Origin: Sporosarcina sp. Marseille-Q4943
Lineage (GTDB): Bacteria; Bacillota; Bacilli; Bacillales_A; Planococcaceae
Assembly: GCF_943736995.1 (NCBI RefSeq)
Contig: NZ_OX031157.1
Coordinates: 1,907,501-1,971,500, forward strand
Length of the DNA: 64,000 nt
Reading direction: 5' to 3'
Part shown: positions 44,219 through 55,200 of the stretch, piece by piece
Layout: the number at the start of each line of letters is the position of its first letter
How positions within the stretch are numbered: the stretch's first letter is position 1
The notes under the pieces: model-generated
Databases searched by the model: none
What the model was told of the DNA's origin: nothing
Seen by the model: the letters and a program-made list of their open reading frames with translations, nothing else
Position numbers and translations under genes: made by a program

Positions 44219-45451
44219 ATGACAAAAAATACCATGAAAAATCTGTTCTCGATGTCATTGAGGAGTAAACGAATAGCAATTTTTTCTATAGCATTTGCGT
44301 TATTCGTTTCAATCATTTCACTTGTTCTTTACGAAGGATCTAAGAAATCGGTCACACTACATGTGAACGATGAGCAAATTGAAATAAAAACATCTGCACA
44401 TACAGTTGGGCAACTTCTATCCAGCGAGGATTTCGAAGTTGCCGAACACGATTTAGTAACACCCTCAGTGAATACCACGATCGAGGAAGGATTATCGATC
44501 AGGTGGGAACAGGCAAAGCAAGTAGAGATTCAAACAGGCAAGGAAACTGAAAAGGTTTGGACGACTGATCGGAAAGTCGGCGATATTTTAGCCAAGGCCG
44601 ACATCAAGCTTTCGGAGCATGATAAGGTCACGCCAAATCCAGATGAAAGTCTCGGAGAAGATCTGCGCATCAATGTTCAAAAAGCGTTCCAATTGACGCT
44701 TATCGATGGCGGGAATGAGAAACAAATGTGGTCCACTTCGACTACGGTCGCTGACTTTTTAAAGAAAGAGAACATTCAATTGAATGAACATGACAAGCTG
44801 AACCGGAAGGCTGACGGATTCGTGAAGCCAGGTTCCATAGTTGAAGTCATACGAGTGGAAAAGGTCACCGATGTAGTGGAAGAACCAACAAATTTTGCGG
44901 TTGTAACGAAGAGCGATGCCAAATTGCTAAAAGGACGGGAAAAGGTTGTCCAAGAAGGCAAAAAGGGATCTGTTGAACGCAAGTTTGAAATTGTCAAAGA
45001 GAATGGCAAGGAAGTATCTCGTACGTTATTGAATGAAAGAGTCATTCAGGAACCGCAAAAGAAAATTGTTGCGGTCGGTTCCAAAGTGGTAATGGCAAGC
45101 GCCGTCAAGAAAAAATCCAATGTCGCAGTATCTCGCGGCAGCTCGGCAGCACCTTCCGGCGGGAAGGAATTTTACGTAACCGCTACTGCCTATACAGCGC
45201 ACTGTAACGGCTGCACAGGGAAAACAGCAACAGGCATAGACTTGAGGGCCAATCCGAATCTGAAAGTCATTGCCGTAGATCCTAGTGTCATCCCGCTCGG
45301 CTCCAAAGTTTGGGTTGAAGGATACGGATACGCAGTCGCAGGAGATACCGGCGGAGCGATAAAAGGGAAGAAGATCGACCTTCATGTACCGACAAAGGCG
45401 GCAGCGTACAATTTCGGTCGCCGCACAGTGAAAATCAAAGTGATCGACTAA
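44219..45451 (+). CDS. yabE: Cell-wall binding protein YabE (Rpf/Sps family, G5 and 3D domains)
   Basis: Exported muralytic enzyme of the firmicute resuscitation-factor-like group. One membrane segment (about 20-42), three DUF348 repeats (about 45-210, each with VTLHVNDEQ-like starts), a G5 domain (about 215-290) and a C-terminal 3D domain with the conserved aspartates (ATAYTAHCNGCTGKTATG, GDTGGAIKG, IDLH). 410 aa. Confidence 0.93.
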   Translation: MTKNTMKNLFSMSLRSKRIAIFSIAFALFVSIISLVLYEGSKKSVTLHVNDEQIEIKTSAHTVGQLLSSEDFEVAEHDLVTPSVNTTIEEGLSIRWEQAKQVEIQTGKETEKVWTTDRKVGDILAKADIKLSEHDKVTPNPDESLGEDLRINVQKAFQLTLIDGGNEKQMWSTSTTVADFLKKENIQLNEHDKLNRKADGFVKPGSIVEVIRVEKVTDVVEEPTNFAVVTKSDAKLLKGREKVVQEGKKGSVERKFEIVKENGKEVSRTLLNERVIQEPQKKIVAVGSKVVMASAVKKKSNVAVSRGSSAAPSGGKEFYVTATAYTAHCNGCTGKTATGIDLRANPNLKVIAVDPSVIPLGSKVWVEGYGYAVAGDTGGAIKGKKIDLHVPTKAAAYNFGRRTVKIKVID

Positions 45452-45481
45452 TTCCATAGCAATCATTTTATTTCCACATCC

Positions 45482-45516
45482 ATCCGTGGGGCTTAACCAG
45501 TCCCACGGATTTTTTC
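45482..45516 (+). terminator. yabE terminator
   Basis: ATCCGTGGG pairs with CCCACGGAT, followed by T6. Confidence 0.85.
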
Positions 45517-45552
45517 ATCTTTCTAAGGTATCTATAATTGGTAAGGATTTAG

Positions 45553-45752
45553 GGGATTTGAGTGGAAGGCGGTGACTCCTGCGAACGCCGTTACGAAGAA
45601 CGGCATTTGCGAGCATAAGCGAAGCGTTGGGAGCAGGATATTGCGGGATGCGGCTGCCTTAATTTCTACAAAATACGCAGAAATACGGCAAATCGAATCC
45701 TTCGCTGTTCGATTGGAAAGCGTCCGCCTGGAACGGAAACCCAGTAGTTGGT
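45553..45752. repeat. Interspersed palindromic repeat, copy 3, expanded
   Basis: Shares GGAAGGCGGTGACTCCTGCG at the left and GGAAAGCGTCCGCCTGGAAC at the right with the other copies. The middle is about 80 bp longer and contains its own inverted pieces (CGCCGTTA/TACGAAGAACGGC). It fills most of the gap yabE-rnmV; nothing else is seen there. Confidence 0.7.
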
Positions 45753-45833
45753 GATTATAAGCGGCTCGCCTGTACAATAGCCGCTTCAACACGTAAAATT
45801 AAACAAACGTAACCTAACGAAATGAGGGTCACA

Positions 45834-47271
<1,438 letters not shown>

Positions 47272-47320
47272 CAAATAGGGCGTTTCTTGGCTTAAACAAT
47301 CGATAATAGCGAAAAAAGAA

Positions 47321-47350
47321 TTGACAACGATAAGGTTTTACTGATAAAAT
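47321..47350 (+). promoter_or_regulatory. veg promoter P1
   Basis: TTGACA, 18 bp, TAAAAT. Confidence 0.6.
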
Positions 47351-47361
47351 TCTTCTTTTAA

Positions 47362-47390
47362 TTGACAGAACTTTTTAAAAGTGTTATACT
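47362..47390 (+). promoter_or_regulatory. veg promoter P2
   Basis: TTGACA, 17 bp, TATACT, 25 bp before the start codon; corresponds to the very strong veg promoter of B. subtilis. Confidence 0.85.
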
Positions 47391-47414
47391 TGTATCCAGT
47401 GAGGTGTAAGCGAC

Positions 47415-47681
47415 GTGCCAAAAACATTAGCGGACATTAAGAAGTCATTGGATGCTCACTTGGGGAAACGTTTGCACTTAAAAGCAAACGGAGGCCGTAA
47501 GAAAACGATTGAACGTGCCGGAATCCTTCGTGAGACGTATCGGGCAGTTTTTGTTGTTGAACTGGACCAGGATGAAAATGCTTTTGAAAGGGTGTCTTAC
47601 AGCTACGCGGATATTTTGACTGAAGCAGTCGAAATAACAGTTCTGGATGACGGAGACGAAACTGCGCTCATCGTCAAATAG
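47415..47681 (+). CDS. veg: Veg protein
   Basis: 88-aa small beta-rich protein; in B. subtilis it stimulates biofilm gene expression. [13 protein letters not shown] and [12 protein letters not shown] are family hallmarks. GTG start after GTGAGGTG. Confidence 0.95.
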   Translation: MPKTLADIKKSLDAHLGKRLHLKANGGRKKTIERAGILRETYRAVFVVELDQDENAFERVSYSYADILTEAVEITVLDDGDETALIVK

Positions 47682-47716
47682 TCTTTAAAGCAATCATGCA
47701 TTGTTTTTTATTAAAA

Positions 47717-47756
47717 TGCCTATGCATTCCTACCCGGAAGCATAGGTGTTTTTTTA
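47717..47756 (+). terminator. veg terminator
   Basis: CCTATGC pairs with GCATAGG, followed by T8. Confidence 0.8.
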
Positions 47757-47805
47757 TCTTCATTGCCCATACTAGATTTGTCAGTCGAAAAGGAGGAAAA
47801 ACCTA

Positions 47806-47991
47806 ATGGCGAGAAGACGGAGTATAATGTCTGAGCACTTGAAGGAAGAAATTGCGAAAGAGCTTGGCTTTTACGATGTTGTTCAGCGGGAAGGTTGGGG
47901 AGGCATCAAATCGCGTGACGCCGGTAATATGGTGAAGCATGCCATTCAAATGGCTGAGCGTGGAATGGCGGAAAAACGGAACGACAGCTAA
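47806..47991 (+). CDS. sspF: Alpha/beta-type small acid-soluble spore protein SspF
   Basis: 61-aa spore DNA-binding protein. The SASP signature reads [16 protein letters not shown] and [11 protein letters not shown]; the SspF-specific GGWG-like [12 protein letters not shown] is present. ATG after AAGGAGG. CATACTA at 47768 could be a forespore -10, but I see no matching -35. Confidence 0.93.
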   Translation: MARRRSIMSEHLKEEIAKELGFYDVVQREGWGGIKSRDAGNMVKHAIQMAERGMAEKRNDS

Positions 47992-48023
47992 GGTCCACCC
48001 ATCTCACGAACGACTGACAAAGG

Positions 48024-48067
48024 AAGAGCTGCATGGATGTCGTTACAGACGCCGTGCAGCTCTTTTC
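48024..48067 (+). terminator. sspF terminator
   Basis: AAGAGCTGCA pairs with TGCAGCTCTT, T-rich tail. Confidence 0.8.
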
Positions 48068-48161
48068 TTTATTTTGTCCATCGGTGTAAGTTTGAGGATG
48101 AAATCCAATCACCCTATGGTAAAATAGGGAACAATGACAAGCTTGGAATGGAGGGGGCTGG

Positions 48162-49028
48162 ATGTTATATGAGAAAGCGCCTGCAAAAATCAACCTGACA
48201 CTTGATGTCCTACATAAACGCCCTGACGGTTTTCATGAAGTGGAAATGATCATGACGACAGTCGATTTGGCTGACCGTGTCTGGCTTCGCCCATCGAATG
48301 ACGGGCAAATTCACATAAAAGTGTCTGAACGGTTCGTGCCGAATGACCGAAAAAATTTGGCTTATCAAGCAGCGGACCTGCTTAAGCGGAAATACGGCAT
48401 CCGTGACGGGGTCGAAATTATGCTCGACAAAAAAATTCCTGTTGCTGCAGGACTTGCGGGCGGCAGTTCCGATGCCGCGGCTACATTGCGCGGGTTAAAT
48501 CGGCTTTGGAATCTGCAGCTGAGCGCGGACGAATTGGCCGATATCGGCTCAAAGATCGGATCGGATGTCTCATTCTGCGTGCATGGAGGCACTGCTCTTG
48601 CAAAAGGACGAGGCGAGCAGATACAGCATTTGCCGGCACCGCCTAACTGTTGGGTCATTCTCGCAAAACCTTCAATCTCCGTCTCTACGGCAGATATCTA
48701 CCGGAATCTCGATGTCAACTCCATCGAGCATCCTGACACAGCAGGCATGCTTGAAGCGTTGCACTCAGGGGATTACGACAAAATGTGCGCGTCCTTGGGC
48801 AATGTCCTAGAGCCGGTGACGATGAAAATGCATCCACAAGTCGTCGTCTTAAAGGAGAAAATGAACCAGTTCGGTGCCGATGCAGTATTGATGAGCGGAA
48901 GTGGACCGACCGTTTTCGGCTTCGTCAGGCAGGAAGCGAGAGTCTCGAGGATCTACAATGGATTAAAGGGCTTTTGCAAAGAAGTTCATGCTGTCAGAAT
49001 GACGGGAGAACGTTTTCTGCTTGATTAA
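48162..49028 (+). CDS. ispE: 4-diphosphocytidyl-2-C-methyl-D-erythritol kinase
   Basis: GHMP kinase of the MEP isoprenoid pathway. Substrate motif [17 protein letters not shown] loop [15 protein letters not shown] and C-terminal [11 protein letters not shown]. 288 aa. ATG after GGAGGGGG. Confidence 0.96.
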   Translation: MLYEKAPAKINLTLDVLHKRPDGFHEVEMIMTTVDLADRVWLRPSNDGQIHIKVSERFVPNDRKNLAYQAADLLKRKYGIRDGVEIMLDKKIPVAAGLAGGSSDAAATLRGLNRLWNLQLSADELADIGSKIGSDVSFCVHGGTALAKGRGEQIQHLPAPPNCWVILAKPSISVSTADIYRNLDVNSIEHPDTAGMLEALHSGDYDKMCASLGNVLEPVTMKMHPQVVVLKEKMNQFGADAVLMSGSGPTVFGFVRQEARVSRIYNGLKGFCKEVHAVRMTGERFLLD

Positions 49029-49085
49029 AGGCGTACAATTATGATAATGTACGATTAAAATATTCGGATTTAGGGGTTGTTAACG

Positions 49086-49919
49086 ATGAAGTGGAAAAGG
49101 AGCGGAAGACTCGTCGATATGACGCGTCACCTATTGGAAAATCCTCATACACTCATACCGCTCACTTTCTTTTCCGAGCGCTATCATGCGGCGAAGTCAT
49201 CCATTAGCGAAGACTTGGCAATTATTAAGGAGACGTTCGAAGAGAATGGGACAGGTAAGCTGATGACTGTTTCGGGTGCTGCCGGCGGTGTGAAATATAT
49301 TCCGCAAGTCTCCGAAACGGAAGTCCGTGAAGTGATGGCCCACATTAAAGAAAGTCTTGGGCGGTCGGACCGTCTACTGCCGGGCGGTTATTTATATATG
49401 ACAGACTTCTTAGGCGATCCAAAAGTTATGGACCGCATCGGAAAAGTGTTTGCATCTGCCTTCGGCGACACGGAGATTGACGTAATCATGACAGTCGCTA
49501 CAAAAGGCATTTCAATTGCCCATGCGATTGCACGCCACTTGAATGTCCCTGTCGTCATCGTCCGGAGGGATAGCAAGGTGACGGAAGGATCGACCGTCAG
49601 CATCAATTACGTGTCTGGTTCCACTCGTCGTATCCAGACGATGGTATTGTCGAAAAGAAGTATGAAGAGCGGTAAACGAGTATTGATCACCGATGACTTC
49701 ATGAAAGCGGGCGGGACGATGGCAGGCATGAAGAATCTACTAGAGGAATTCGACTGCGAGCTTGCGGGAATCGCTGTCCTAGTAGAGGCGGAACATACCG
49801 AGGAAGTACTCGTAGAAGATTATCTATCTCTGGTCAAGCTCCGCGCAGTGAATGAGAAGGACCGCACAATCGAACTGGAAGAAGGAAATTATTTCATGAA
49901 GGGTGGAAAAACGAAATGA
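49086..49919 (+). CDS. purR: Purine operon repressor PurR
   Basis: Winged-helix DNA-binding domain (about 1-72) plus PRTase-like effector domain with the PRPP motif [14 protein letters not shown]. Represses purine genes; PRPP relieves repression in B. subtilis. The ATG at 49086 after AGGGG gives the usual length of 277 aa; a longer start at 49077 has no clear binding site. Overlaps ridA by 4 nt. Confidence 0.95.
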   Translation: MKWKRSGRLVDMTRHLLENPHTLIPLTFFSERYHAAKSSISEDLAIIKETFEENGTGKLMTVSGAAGGVKYIPQVSETEVREVMAHIKESLGRSDRLLPGGYLYMTDFLGDPKVMDRIGKVFASAFGDTEIDVIMTVATKGISIAHAIARHLNVPVVIVRRDSKVTEGSTVSINYVSGSTRRIQTMVLSKRSMKSGKRVLITDDFMKAGGTMAGMKNLLEEFDCELAGIAVLVEAEHTEEVLVEDYLSLVKLRAVNEKDRTIELEEGNYFMKGGKTK

Positions 49920-50293
49920 ACTATGTAGCTACAGAAAACGCGCCGAAAGCAATCGGACCATACGCACAAGCAGTGAAAGTGAATGGATTAATATACACAT
50001 CCGGACAACTTCCGATGACACCGGACGGACTACTCGTCGAAGGAACAATCGAAGAGCAGACGAACCAAGTTTTCGCTAACTTGAAGGCCGTATTGGAAGA
50101 GGCAGGCTCTTCCCTTGACCAAGTCGTCAAGGCGACAGTGTTCATCAAGGACATGAACCAATTTGCAGCTTTAAACGACGTATATGCACAACATTTCGGA
50201 TCACATACTCCTGCCCGTTCGACAGTGGAAGTGGCAAGGCTACCGAAAGACGCTTCAGTTGAAATCGAAGTCATCGCTCTTGCAGGCGAATAA
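49916..50293 (+). CDS. ridA: 2-iminobutanoate/2-iminopropanoate deaminase RidA (YabJ)
   Basis: Trimeric Rid protein that hydrolyses reactive enamines/imines. Catalytic arginine region [20 protein letters not shown] and [11 protein letters not shown] are intact. 125 aa. Coupled to purR. Confidence 0.95.
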   Translation: MNYVATENAPKAIGPYAQAVKVNGLIYTSGQLPMTPDGLLVEGTIEEQTNQVFANLKAVLEEAGSSLDQVVKATVFIKDMNQFAALNDVYAQHFGSHTPARSTVEVARLPKDASVEIEVIALAGE

Positions 50294-50302
50294 TTAATAT
50301 GT

Positions 50303-50340
50303 GGCGGCACGCTCGGAATATGAGCATGCCGCCATTTTTA
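50303..50340 (+). terminator. purR-ridA terminator
   Basis: GGCGGCA pairs with TGCCGCC, with AT-rich end ATTTTTAT. Confidence 0.75.
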
Positions 50341-50390
50341 TTGCTTAAAAGACCACGAAAAAAGTTTTTTAGAAAAAGTTTGAAAAAATA

Positions 50391-50418
50391 AAAGGGAATT
50401 GCTGACTTTTGTAGAATC
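50391..50418 (+). promoter_or_regulatory. Sigma-H promoter of spoVG
   Basis: AGGGAATT, 13 bp, GAAT matches the sigma-H pattern (AGGAWWT, 12-14 bp, GAAT) and the known sigma-H control of spoVG in B. subtilis. Confidence 0.65.
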
Positions 50419-50501
50419 TAATCTTTGAGCATTGTAAAACAAAAGCGTAGGGCGCATCGAAGCCCGAAGCTAAACGAAACAACAAAGGGAGTGGGGAAGT
50501 A

Positions 50502-50786
50502 ATGGAAGTTACTGATGTCAGACTGAGGAAAGTTGAGACGGACGGCCGAATGAGGGCGATCGCATCGATTACCTTGGACGGGGAATTTGTTGTACATGAT
50601 ATCCGTGTCATTGAGGGGAATGACGGATTGTTTGTCGCAATGCCAAGCAAACGCACGCCGGAAGGGGAATTCCGCGACGTGGCGCATCCCATCAATACTA
50701 CGGCAAGGATGAAAGTCCAAGATGCCGTCCTAACCGCGTATCATATGGTCGAGGAAAAAGGTATTTTGGAAGAAGCCGGGGCGTAA
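50502..50786 (+). CDS. spoVG: Septation regulator / RNA-binding protein SpoVG
   Basis: 94-aa regulator with a single SpoVG fold: [30 protein letters not shown] and [21 protein letters not shown] after AAGGGAGTGGGG. Confidence 0.96.
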   Translation: MEVTDVRLRKVETDGRMRAIASITLDGEFVVHDIRVIEGNDGLFVAMPSKRTPEGEFRDVAHPINTTARMKVQDAVLTAYHMVEEKGILEEAGA

Positions 50787-50814
50787 GTGAATGGATTTAG
50801 AATAAGCAACCAAG

Positions 50815-50857
50815 AGGCTGTACAGAAGTCATCTGACTATCTGTAACAGTCTTTTTG
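50815..50857 (+). terminator. spoVG terminator
   Basis: GGCTGT-ACAGA pairs with TCTGTA-ACAGTC, followed by T5. Confidence 0.7.
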
Positions 50858-50895
50858 TTTTGTACTCATTTAAGGATTAAAGAGAAAGCCGCGAG

Positions 50896-50928
50896 CGTCC
50901 AAAGCGAGGGGTCCCGCGCCCAAAGCGA
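50896..50928 (+). repeat. 21-bp array B, left part (CGYCCAAAG family)
   Basis: Two units start at 50896 and 50917. The second is cut after 12 bases by the IS256 element. Its continuation is at 52432. Confidence 0.85.
50921..50928 (+). repeat. 8-bp target site duplication, left copy
   Basis: CAAAGCGA, repeated at 52432-52439, directly outside the IS ends. Eight base pairs is usual for IS256 elements. Confidence 0.8.
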
Positions 50929-51023
50929 GGTTAAGTCCATATAATTGTGTAAATAGGAAAAGGCCTTTTCCATCCCTGTGATAAAATGTTTTCAACCACG
51001 ATAAACATTTGGAGGAATGGAAA

Positions 51024-52201
51024 ATGGCCCAACTTAATTTTAACCTAGATATGGATATTTTAAAAGACTCTGTGATGAATTCAAACATTGAAGCTGTTGT
51101 TAAATCGACAATTGTCTTAGTGTTGAATGAATATATGGAAATGGAACGGGACGAGTACTTGAAGGCTGCCTCCTATGAACGTTCTGTCGAACGTATTGAC
51201 TATCGGAACGGCTACTATGAACGAGATCTAACCATGAGTATCGGAAAAATTACATTGAAGGTACCTCGCACCCGTCAAGGCGATTTTGCGCCTTCAGTCT
51301 TTGAAAGATATGCAAGATGTGACCAGGCTCTTGTCCTTTCCATGCTTGAGATGGTTGTAAATGGCGTATCGACAAGAAAAGTCACTAATATCGTGGAACA
51401 GCTCTGCGGAAAGAGTGTATCCAAATCCTTCGTCTCTTCTCTGACAGTTAAGCTGGACCCTATCGTCAACGAATGGGCGAATCGGCCACTAAACACAAAA
51501 TACTTCCCCTACTTATTTGTGGACGCCATGTACATTAAAGTCAGGGAGCACAACCGTGTCGTCTCCAAGGCTGCATACCTCGCCCTCGGGATTGACAAAG
51601 AGGGACGGCGGGAAATTCTTGGCTTGAAAGTGGATCACAATGAAAGCTTTAAAAGTTGGTCTGCCTTTTTCCAACACCTTATCTCAAGAGGGTTACAATC
51701 GCCGAAACTAGTCGTCTCAGATGCACATGAAGGCCTCAAAAAGGCGATTCAACAAGACTTTGTGGGCACCTCCTGGAAACGATGCAATGTCCACTTTAAA
51801 CGCAACATCGTTGAAGCCATGCCAAAGAAAGACAGCCAGGAAGCAATCAGCCTCCTGAAAAGCATATTTGCCGCAGAAGAGATGGACACTCTACGAAACC
51901 TAAAAGATCTGTTCTTCGAAAAGTATGAGGAGAATCCCAAGTACCAAAAAGCGTTGACTATACTCGATGAAGGATTCGAGGATTCAATTCAATATATGAA
52001 TTTCCCTATTTCACACCAAAATCAATTCGAAGCACTAATAGCGTGGAAAGGCTGAATGGAGAGATTCGCAGGCGTGAAAGGGTGATCCGAATCTTCCCAA
52101 ACACGCAGTCTGCCTTCACGTTAATCGGCGCTGTCCTTATCAGTTACGTAGAATCAAATAAACACTGGGGAAAAAGATTGTTTCCAACTAATAAGTCGTA
52201 A
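51024..52201 (+). pseudogene. IS256-family transposase, frameshifted
   Basis: DDE mutator-type transposase. MAQLNFNLDMDILKDS starts at the ATG after GGAGG. First Asp in LFVDAMYIKV, second in VVSDAHEGLKKA. At about 52024 one base seems missing (ATCAATTCG where ATCAAATTCG would restore the frame). The first frame runs to a stop at 52053-52055, and the rest (NSVERLNGEIRRRERVIRIF to LFPTNKS, stop at 52199-52201), including the catalytic Glu, is in another frame. Probably inactive unless frameshifting occurs. Confidence 0.85.
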
Positions 52202-52214
52202 GACTTAATGTGTC

Positions 52215-52318
52215 GTCAAGCAACTTGACATGGAGCCTCTGCGGGCATGAGTCCCAAGCCAGGAAATCCAGCTCAAAGGGCTGGCTTTTCCCGCCAAGGC
52301 TATCATGCCCGCTTCTCC
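52215..52318 (+). other. Structured non-coding right end of the IS256 element
   Basis: Perfect small hairpin GTCAAG-CAA-CTTGAC (52215-52229). Then a long stem GCGGGCATGA (52241) / TCATGCCCGC (52303-52312) enclosing AAGCCAG / CTGGCTT. Unusual length of non-coding DNA for an IS256 element. Confidence 0.6.
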
Positions 52319-52431
52319 AAGTAAAGTTGCGAGTAGCTGAATCCTAGGCCCATTGTTTACTGCCTTATATATTTTTGAAATACTTTGTGGAAACATTGAC
52401 AGGGAATTTACACAAGATATTGGACTTGACT

Positions 52432-52439
52432 CAAAGCGA
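52432..52439 (+). repeat. 8-bp target site duplication, right copy
   Basis: CAAAGCGA, identical to 50921-50928. Confidence 0.8.
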
Positions 52440-52605
52440 GCAGTTCCACGCCCAAAGTGAGGGGTTCCGCGCCCAAAGTAAGCGGTTCTGCGCCCAAAGC
52501 GAGCAGTTCCGCGCTCAAAGCGAGGGGTCCCGCGCCCAAAGTAAGCGGTTCTGCGCCCAAAGCGAGGGGTCCCGCGTCCAAAGCGAGCGGTTCCACGACC
52601 AAAAG
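52440..52605 (+). repeat. 21-bp array B, right part (CGYCCAAAG family)
   Basis: Cores at 52449, 52470, 52491, 52512, 52533, 52554, 52575 and 52596, all exactly 21 bp apart. These units are more alike than those of array A (CGCCCAAAG then YRAGSRGTTCYG). Because 21 bp is seven codons, an open frame of seven-residue repeats (AQSEGFR-like) exists by chance. The rest of the gap to glmU (52606-52773) shows no clear feature. Confidence 0.88.
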
Positions 52606-52773
52606 AGAAACTTAAGACAGGTAAGCATTATGAGAAATCCCCATTTTTATCTAGAAAGAAAAAAGAAACGAACAATATTAAAAGAATTATCTGCCGTTGT
52701 CAAGAGGGTATAGTTGAAATTTATATTATTTTCGGCTATAGTCAATAATGAAATTATGGATGGAGGCCAGCAA

Positions 52774-54144
52774 ATGACGAATACATATGCCATCGTCCTA
52801 GCTGCAGGGCAAGGGACGCGGATGAAGTCCGATTTATATAAAGTATTGCATCCTGTCTGTGGAAAACCGATGGTCGAACATGTTGTCGACCATATCCTCG
52901 GAATCGGCGCGGATAAAATCGTAACGATTGTCGGCCACGGAGCAGAAATGGTAGAAGAAACACTCGGTGCCAAAAGCGAATATGCCATTCAGGCAGAACA
53001 GCTCGGCACAGCACATGCAGTTCAGCAGGCAGAGGACCGGCTAGGCGAACTCGAAGGGATTACGCTCGTCGTCTGCGGAGACACACCGCTCATCAAATCG
53101 GAAACGATGCAAGCACTGATTGCGCACCACTCCGACACGAAGGCAAAAGCGACAATCCTGACCGCGCACGCCGATGATCCTACGGGCTACGGACGCATTA
53201 TCCGGGATGAGCAAGGAAACGTCCTTCGCAACGTTGAACATAAGGATGCATCCCCTGAAGAGCGGAAAGTGACCGAAATTAATACAGGAACCTACTGTTT
53301 TGACAACCGCGCACTGTTTGAAGCTCTGAAAAAAGTGAAGAACGATAACGCGCAAGGCGAATATTATCTGCCTGATGTCATTGGTATTCTGAAGGCTGAA
53401 CAGGCGTTGATTTCCGCCTATGTAACCGACGATTTCAGCGAAACGATCGGTATCAACGACCGGGTCATCCTGTCGGAAGCGGAGAAAGTGATGCGCCAAA
53501 GGATTGCAGAATCCCATATGCGCAACGGTGTAACAATCATCGACCCAGACAACACGTACATTAGCGCGGATGTCAAAATCGGTCGGGATGCAGTTCTTCA
53601 ACCAGGCACGATGATCGAAGGACAGACGGTCATCGGGGAAAAATGTATCATTGGACCGAATAGTCATATCGCCAATAGTGAAATTGGCGAGTCTACAACC
53701 ATCCATTCGTCAGTTGTACGGGACAGCGTTATCGGGTCCGGTACGACAGTAGGCCCGTTCGCACATATCCGTCCGGAATCCAAACTCAGCGACAATGTAA
53801 AAATCGGCAATTTCGTCGAAGTTAAAAAGTCAAGTTTAGGAGAAGGAAGCAAGGTTTCCCACCTCAGCTATATCGGTGATGCGGAAGTCGGCACAAATGT
53901 CAACATCGGCTGCGGAACAATCACGGTGAATTACGACGGAAAAAACAAGCACCAGACAACAATCGAAGATGACTCGTTTGTCGGCTGTAATTCCAACTTA
54001 GTTGCACCTGTAAAAATTGGAAAAGGTGCTTATGTAGCGGCTGGATCGACCATTACAAAAGATGTCCCAGAAAGTTCACTTGCAATTGGGCGCGCGCGCC
54101 AGGAGAATAAAGAAGGATACGCAACAAAATTAAATCTTAACTAA
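52774..54144 (+). CDS. glmU: Bifunctional UDP-GlcNAc pyrophosphorylase / GlcN-1-P acetyltransferase
   Basis: Makes UDP-GlcNAc for peptidoglycan and other envelope polymers. Uridyltransferase domain with [19 protein letters not shown], then a left-handed beta-helix of hexapeptide repeats (about 250-440). The frame opens earlier, but the ATG at 52774 after TGGAGG gives 456 aa, the usual length. Confidence 0.97.
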   Translation: MTNTYAIVLAAGQGTRMKSDLYKVLHPVCGKPMVEHVVDHILGIGADKIVTIVGHGAEMVEETLGAKSEYAIQAEQLGTAHAVQQAEDRLGELEGITLVVCGDTPLIKSETMQALIAHHSDTKAKATILTAHADDPTGYGRIIRDEQGNVLRNVEHKDASPEERKVTEINTGTYCFDNRALFEALKKVKNDNAQGEYYLPDVIGILKAEQALISAYVTDDFSETIGINDRVILSEAEKVMRQRIAESHMRNGVTIIDPDNTYISADVKIGRDAVLQPGTMIEGQTVIGEKCIIGPNSHIANSEIGESTTIHSSVVRDSVIGSGTTVGPFAHIRPESKLSDNVKIGNFVEVKKSSLGEGSKVSHLSYIGDAEVGTNVNIGCGTITVNYDGKNKHQTTIEDDSFVGCNSNLVAPVKIGKGAYVAAGSTITKDVPESSLAIGRARQENKEGYATKLNLN

Positions 54145-54155
54145 CCAGGGGGACC

Positions 54156-55118
54156 ATGATGGCTAATCATTATCCTAATGATAAACTGAAGATATTCTCT
54201 TTAAATTCCAATGAAACACTTGCACAAGAAGTAGCGGACGAAATCGGACGCCCACTCGGCAAGTGCTCCGTCAAACGTTTCAGCGACGGAGAAATTCAAA
54301 TCAATATCGAAGAAAGTATCCGAGGTTGCGATGTCTTTGTCATCCAATCAACCTCCTATCCAGTCAATGATAACCTGATGGAGCTCCTTATCATGATTGA
54401 CGCATTGATGCGCGCATCTGCCCGTACAATCAATGTTGTCATGCCTTATTATGGATATGCACGCCAAGACCGCAAAGCACGTTCTCGTGAACCGATCACG
54501 GCGAAGCTTGTAGCGAACTTGCTTGAAAAAGCTGGTGCGGACCGCGTCATCGCCATTGATTTGCATGCACCGCAAATCCAAGGCTTCTTTGACATTCCAA
54601 TCGATCACCTCGTAGCAGAGCCGATTTTAACGGAATACTTCAAAGGAAAAGGCTTGGAAGGCAATGAACTCGTCATCGTATCTCCGGATCATGGCGGTGT
54701 TACACGTGCACGAAAAATGGCGGATCGCATGAAGGCACCAATTGCAATTATTGACAAACGCCGTCCACGTCCAAACGTTGCCGAAGTGATGAGCATCGTA
54801 GGAAACGTTGAAGGGAAAACAGCTATCCTCATCGATGATATCATCGATACTGCCGGAACGATTACAATCGCAGCGAACGCGATCATCGAGAATGGCGCAA
54901 AGGAAGTGTACGCTTGCTGTACGCATCCAGTATTATCCGGCCCTGCAATCGAGCGGATCGACAATTCGCAAATAAAAGAATTGGTCATCACGAATTCAAT
55001 CGAACTGCCGGAAAGCAAAAAGTCACCGAAAATCAAGCAATTATCAATTGCCAAGCTTTTAGGTGAAGCAGTTATCCGTGTATTTGAAGAAAAATCTGTC
55101 AGCACGTTGTTTGAATAA
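54156..55118 (+). CDS. prs: Ribose-phosphate pyrophosphokinase
   Basis: Makes PRPP from ribose 5-phosphate and [37 protein letters not shown] and the PRPP loop [13 protein letters not shown] are intact. 320 aa, starting with MMAN after AGGGGG, 11 bp after glmU and likely cotranscribed. Confidence 0.97.
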   Translation: MMANHYPNDKLKIFSLNSNETLAQEVADEIGRPLGKCSVKRFSDGEIQINIEESIRGCDVFVIQSTSYPVNDNLMELLIMIDALMRASARTINVVMPYYGYARQDRKARSREPITAKLVANLLEKAGADRVIAIDLHAPQIQGFFDIPIDHLVAEPILTEYFKGKGLEGNELVIVSPDHGGVTRARKMADRMKAPIAIIDKRRPRPNVAEVMSIVGNVEGKTAILIDDIIDTAGTITIAANAIIENGAKEVYACCTHPVLSGPAIERIDNSQIKELVITNSIELPESKKSPKIKQLSIAKLLGEAVIRVFEEKSVSTLFE

Positions 55119-55130
55119 GCAATCTAGTTA

Positions 55131-55156
55131 GTTTCATGTCGTCTGATTTTGGGTAT
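55131..55156 (+). promoter_or_regulatory. Sigma-B promoter of ctc
   Basis: GTTTCA, 14 bp, GGGTAT fits the sigma-B consensus (GTTTAA, 13-15 bp, GGGTAT), 45 bp before ctc, matching the classical sigma-B control of this gene. Confidence 0.75.
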
Positions 55157-55200
55157 TTCAAGAGATAGAATAACTTTTTTCAGGAAAGGTGACTACGCAA

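Larger units (their letters stand above)
50929..52431 (+). mobile_element. IS256-family insertion sequence, 1503 bp
   Basis: Imperfect terminal inverted repeats of about 26 bp: left GGTTAAGTCCATATAATTGT, right end (complement) AGTCAAGTCCAATATCTTGT, both followed by GTAAAT. The left end strongly resembles that of IS256. It holds one transposase gene with a frameshift and about 200 bp of structured non-coding DNA at the right end. It is inserted in a 21-bp repeat array with an 8-bp duplication. Confidence 0.88.

Noticed and set aside
50929..52431. Complete, active IS256 element
   Set aside because: The transposase frame is broken before the catalytic glutamate.
52375..52713. 112-residue ORF of seven-residue repeats (AQSEGFR-like)
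   Set aside because: It is the 21-bp array read as codons; it starts inside the IS end, has no ribosome binding site and the opposite strand is also open.
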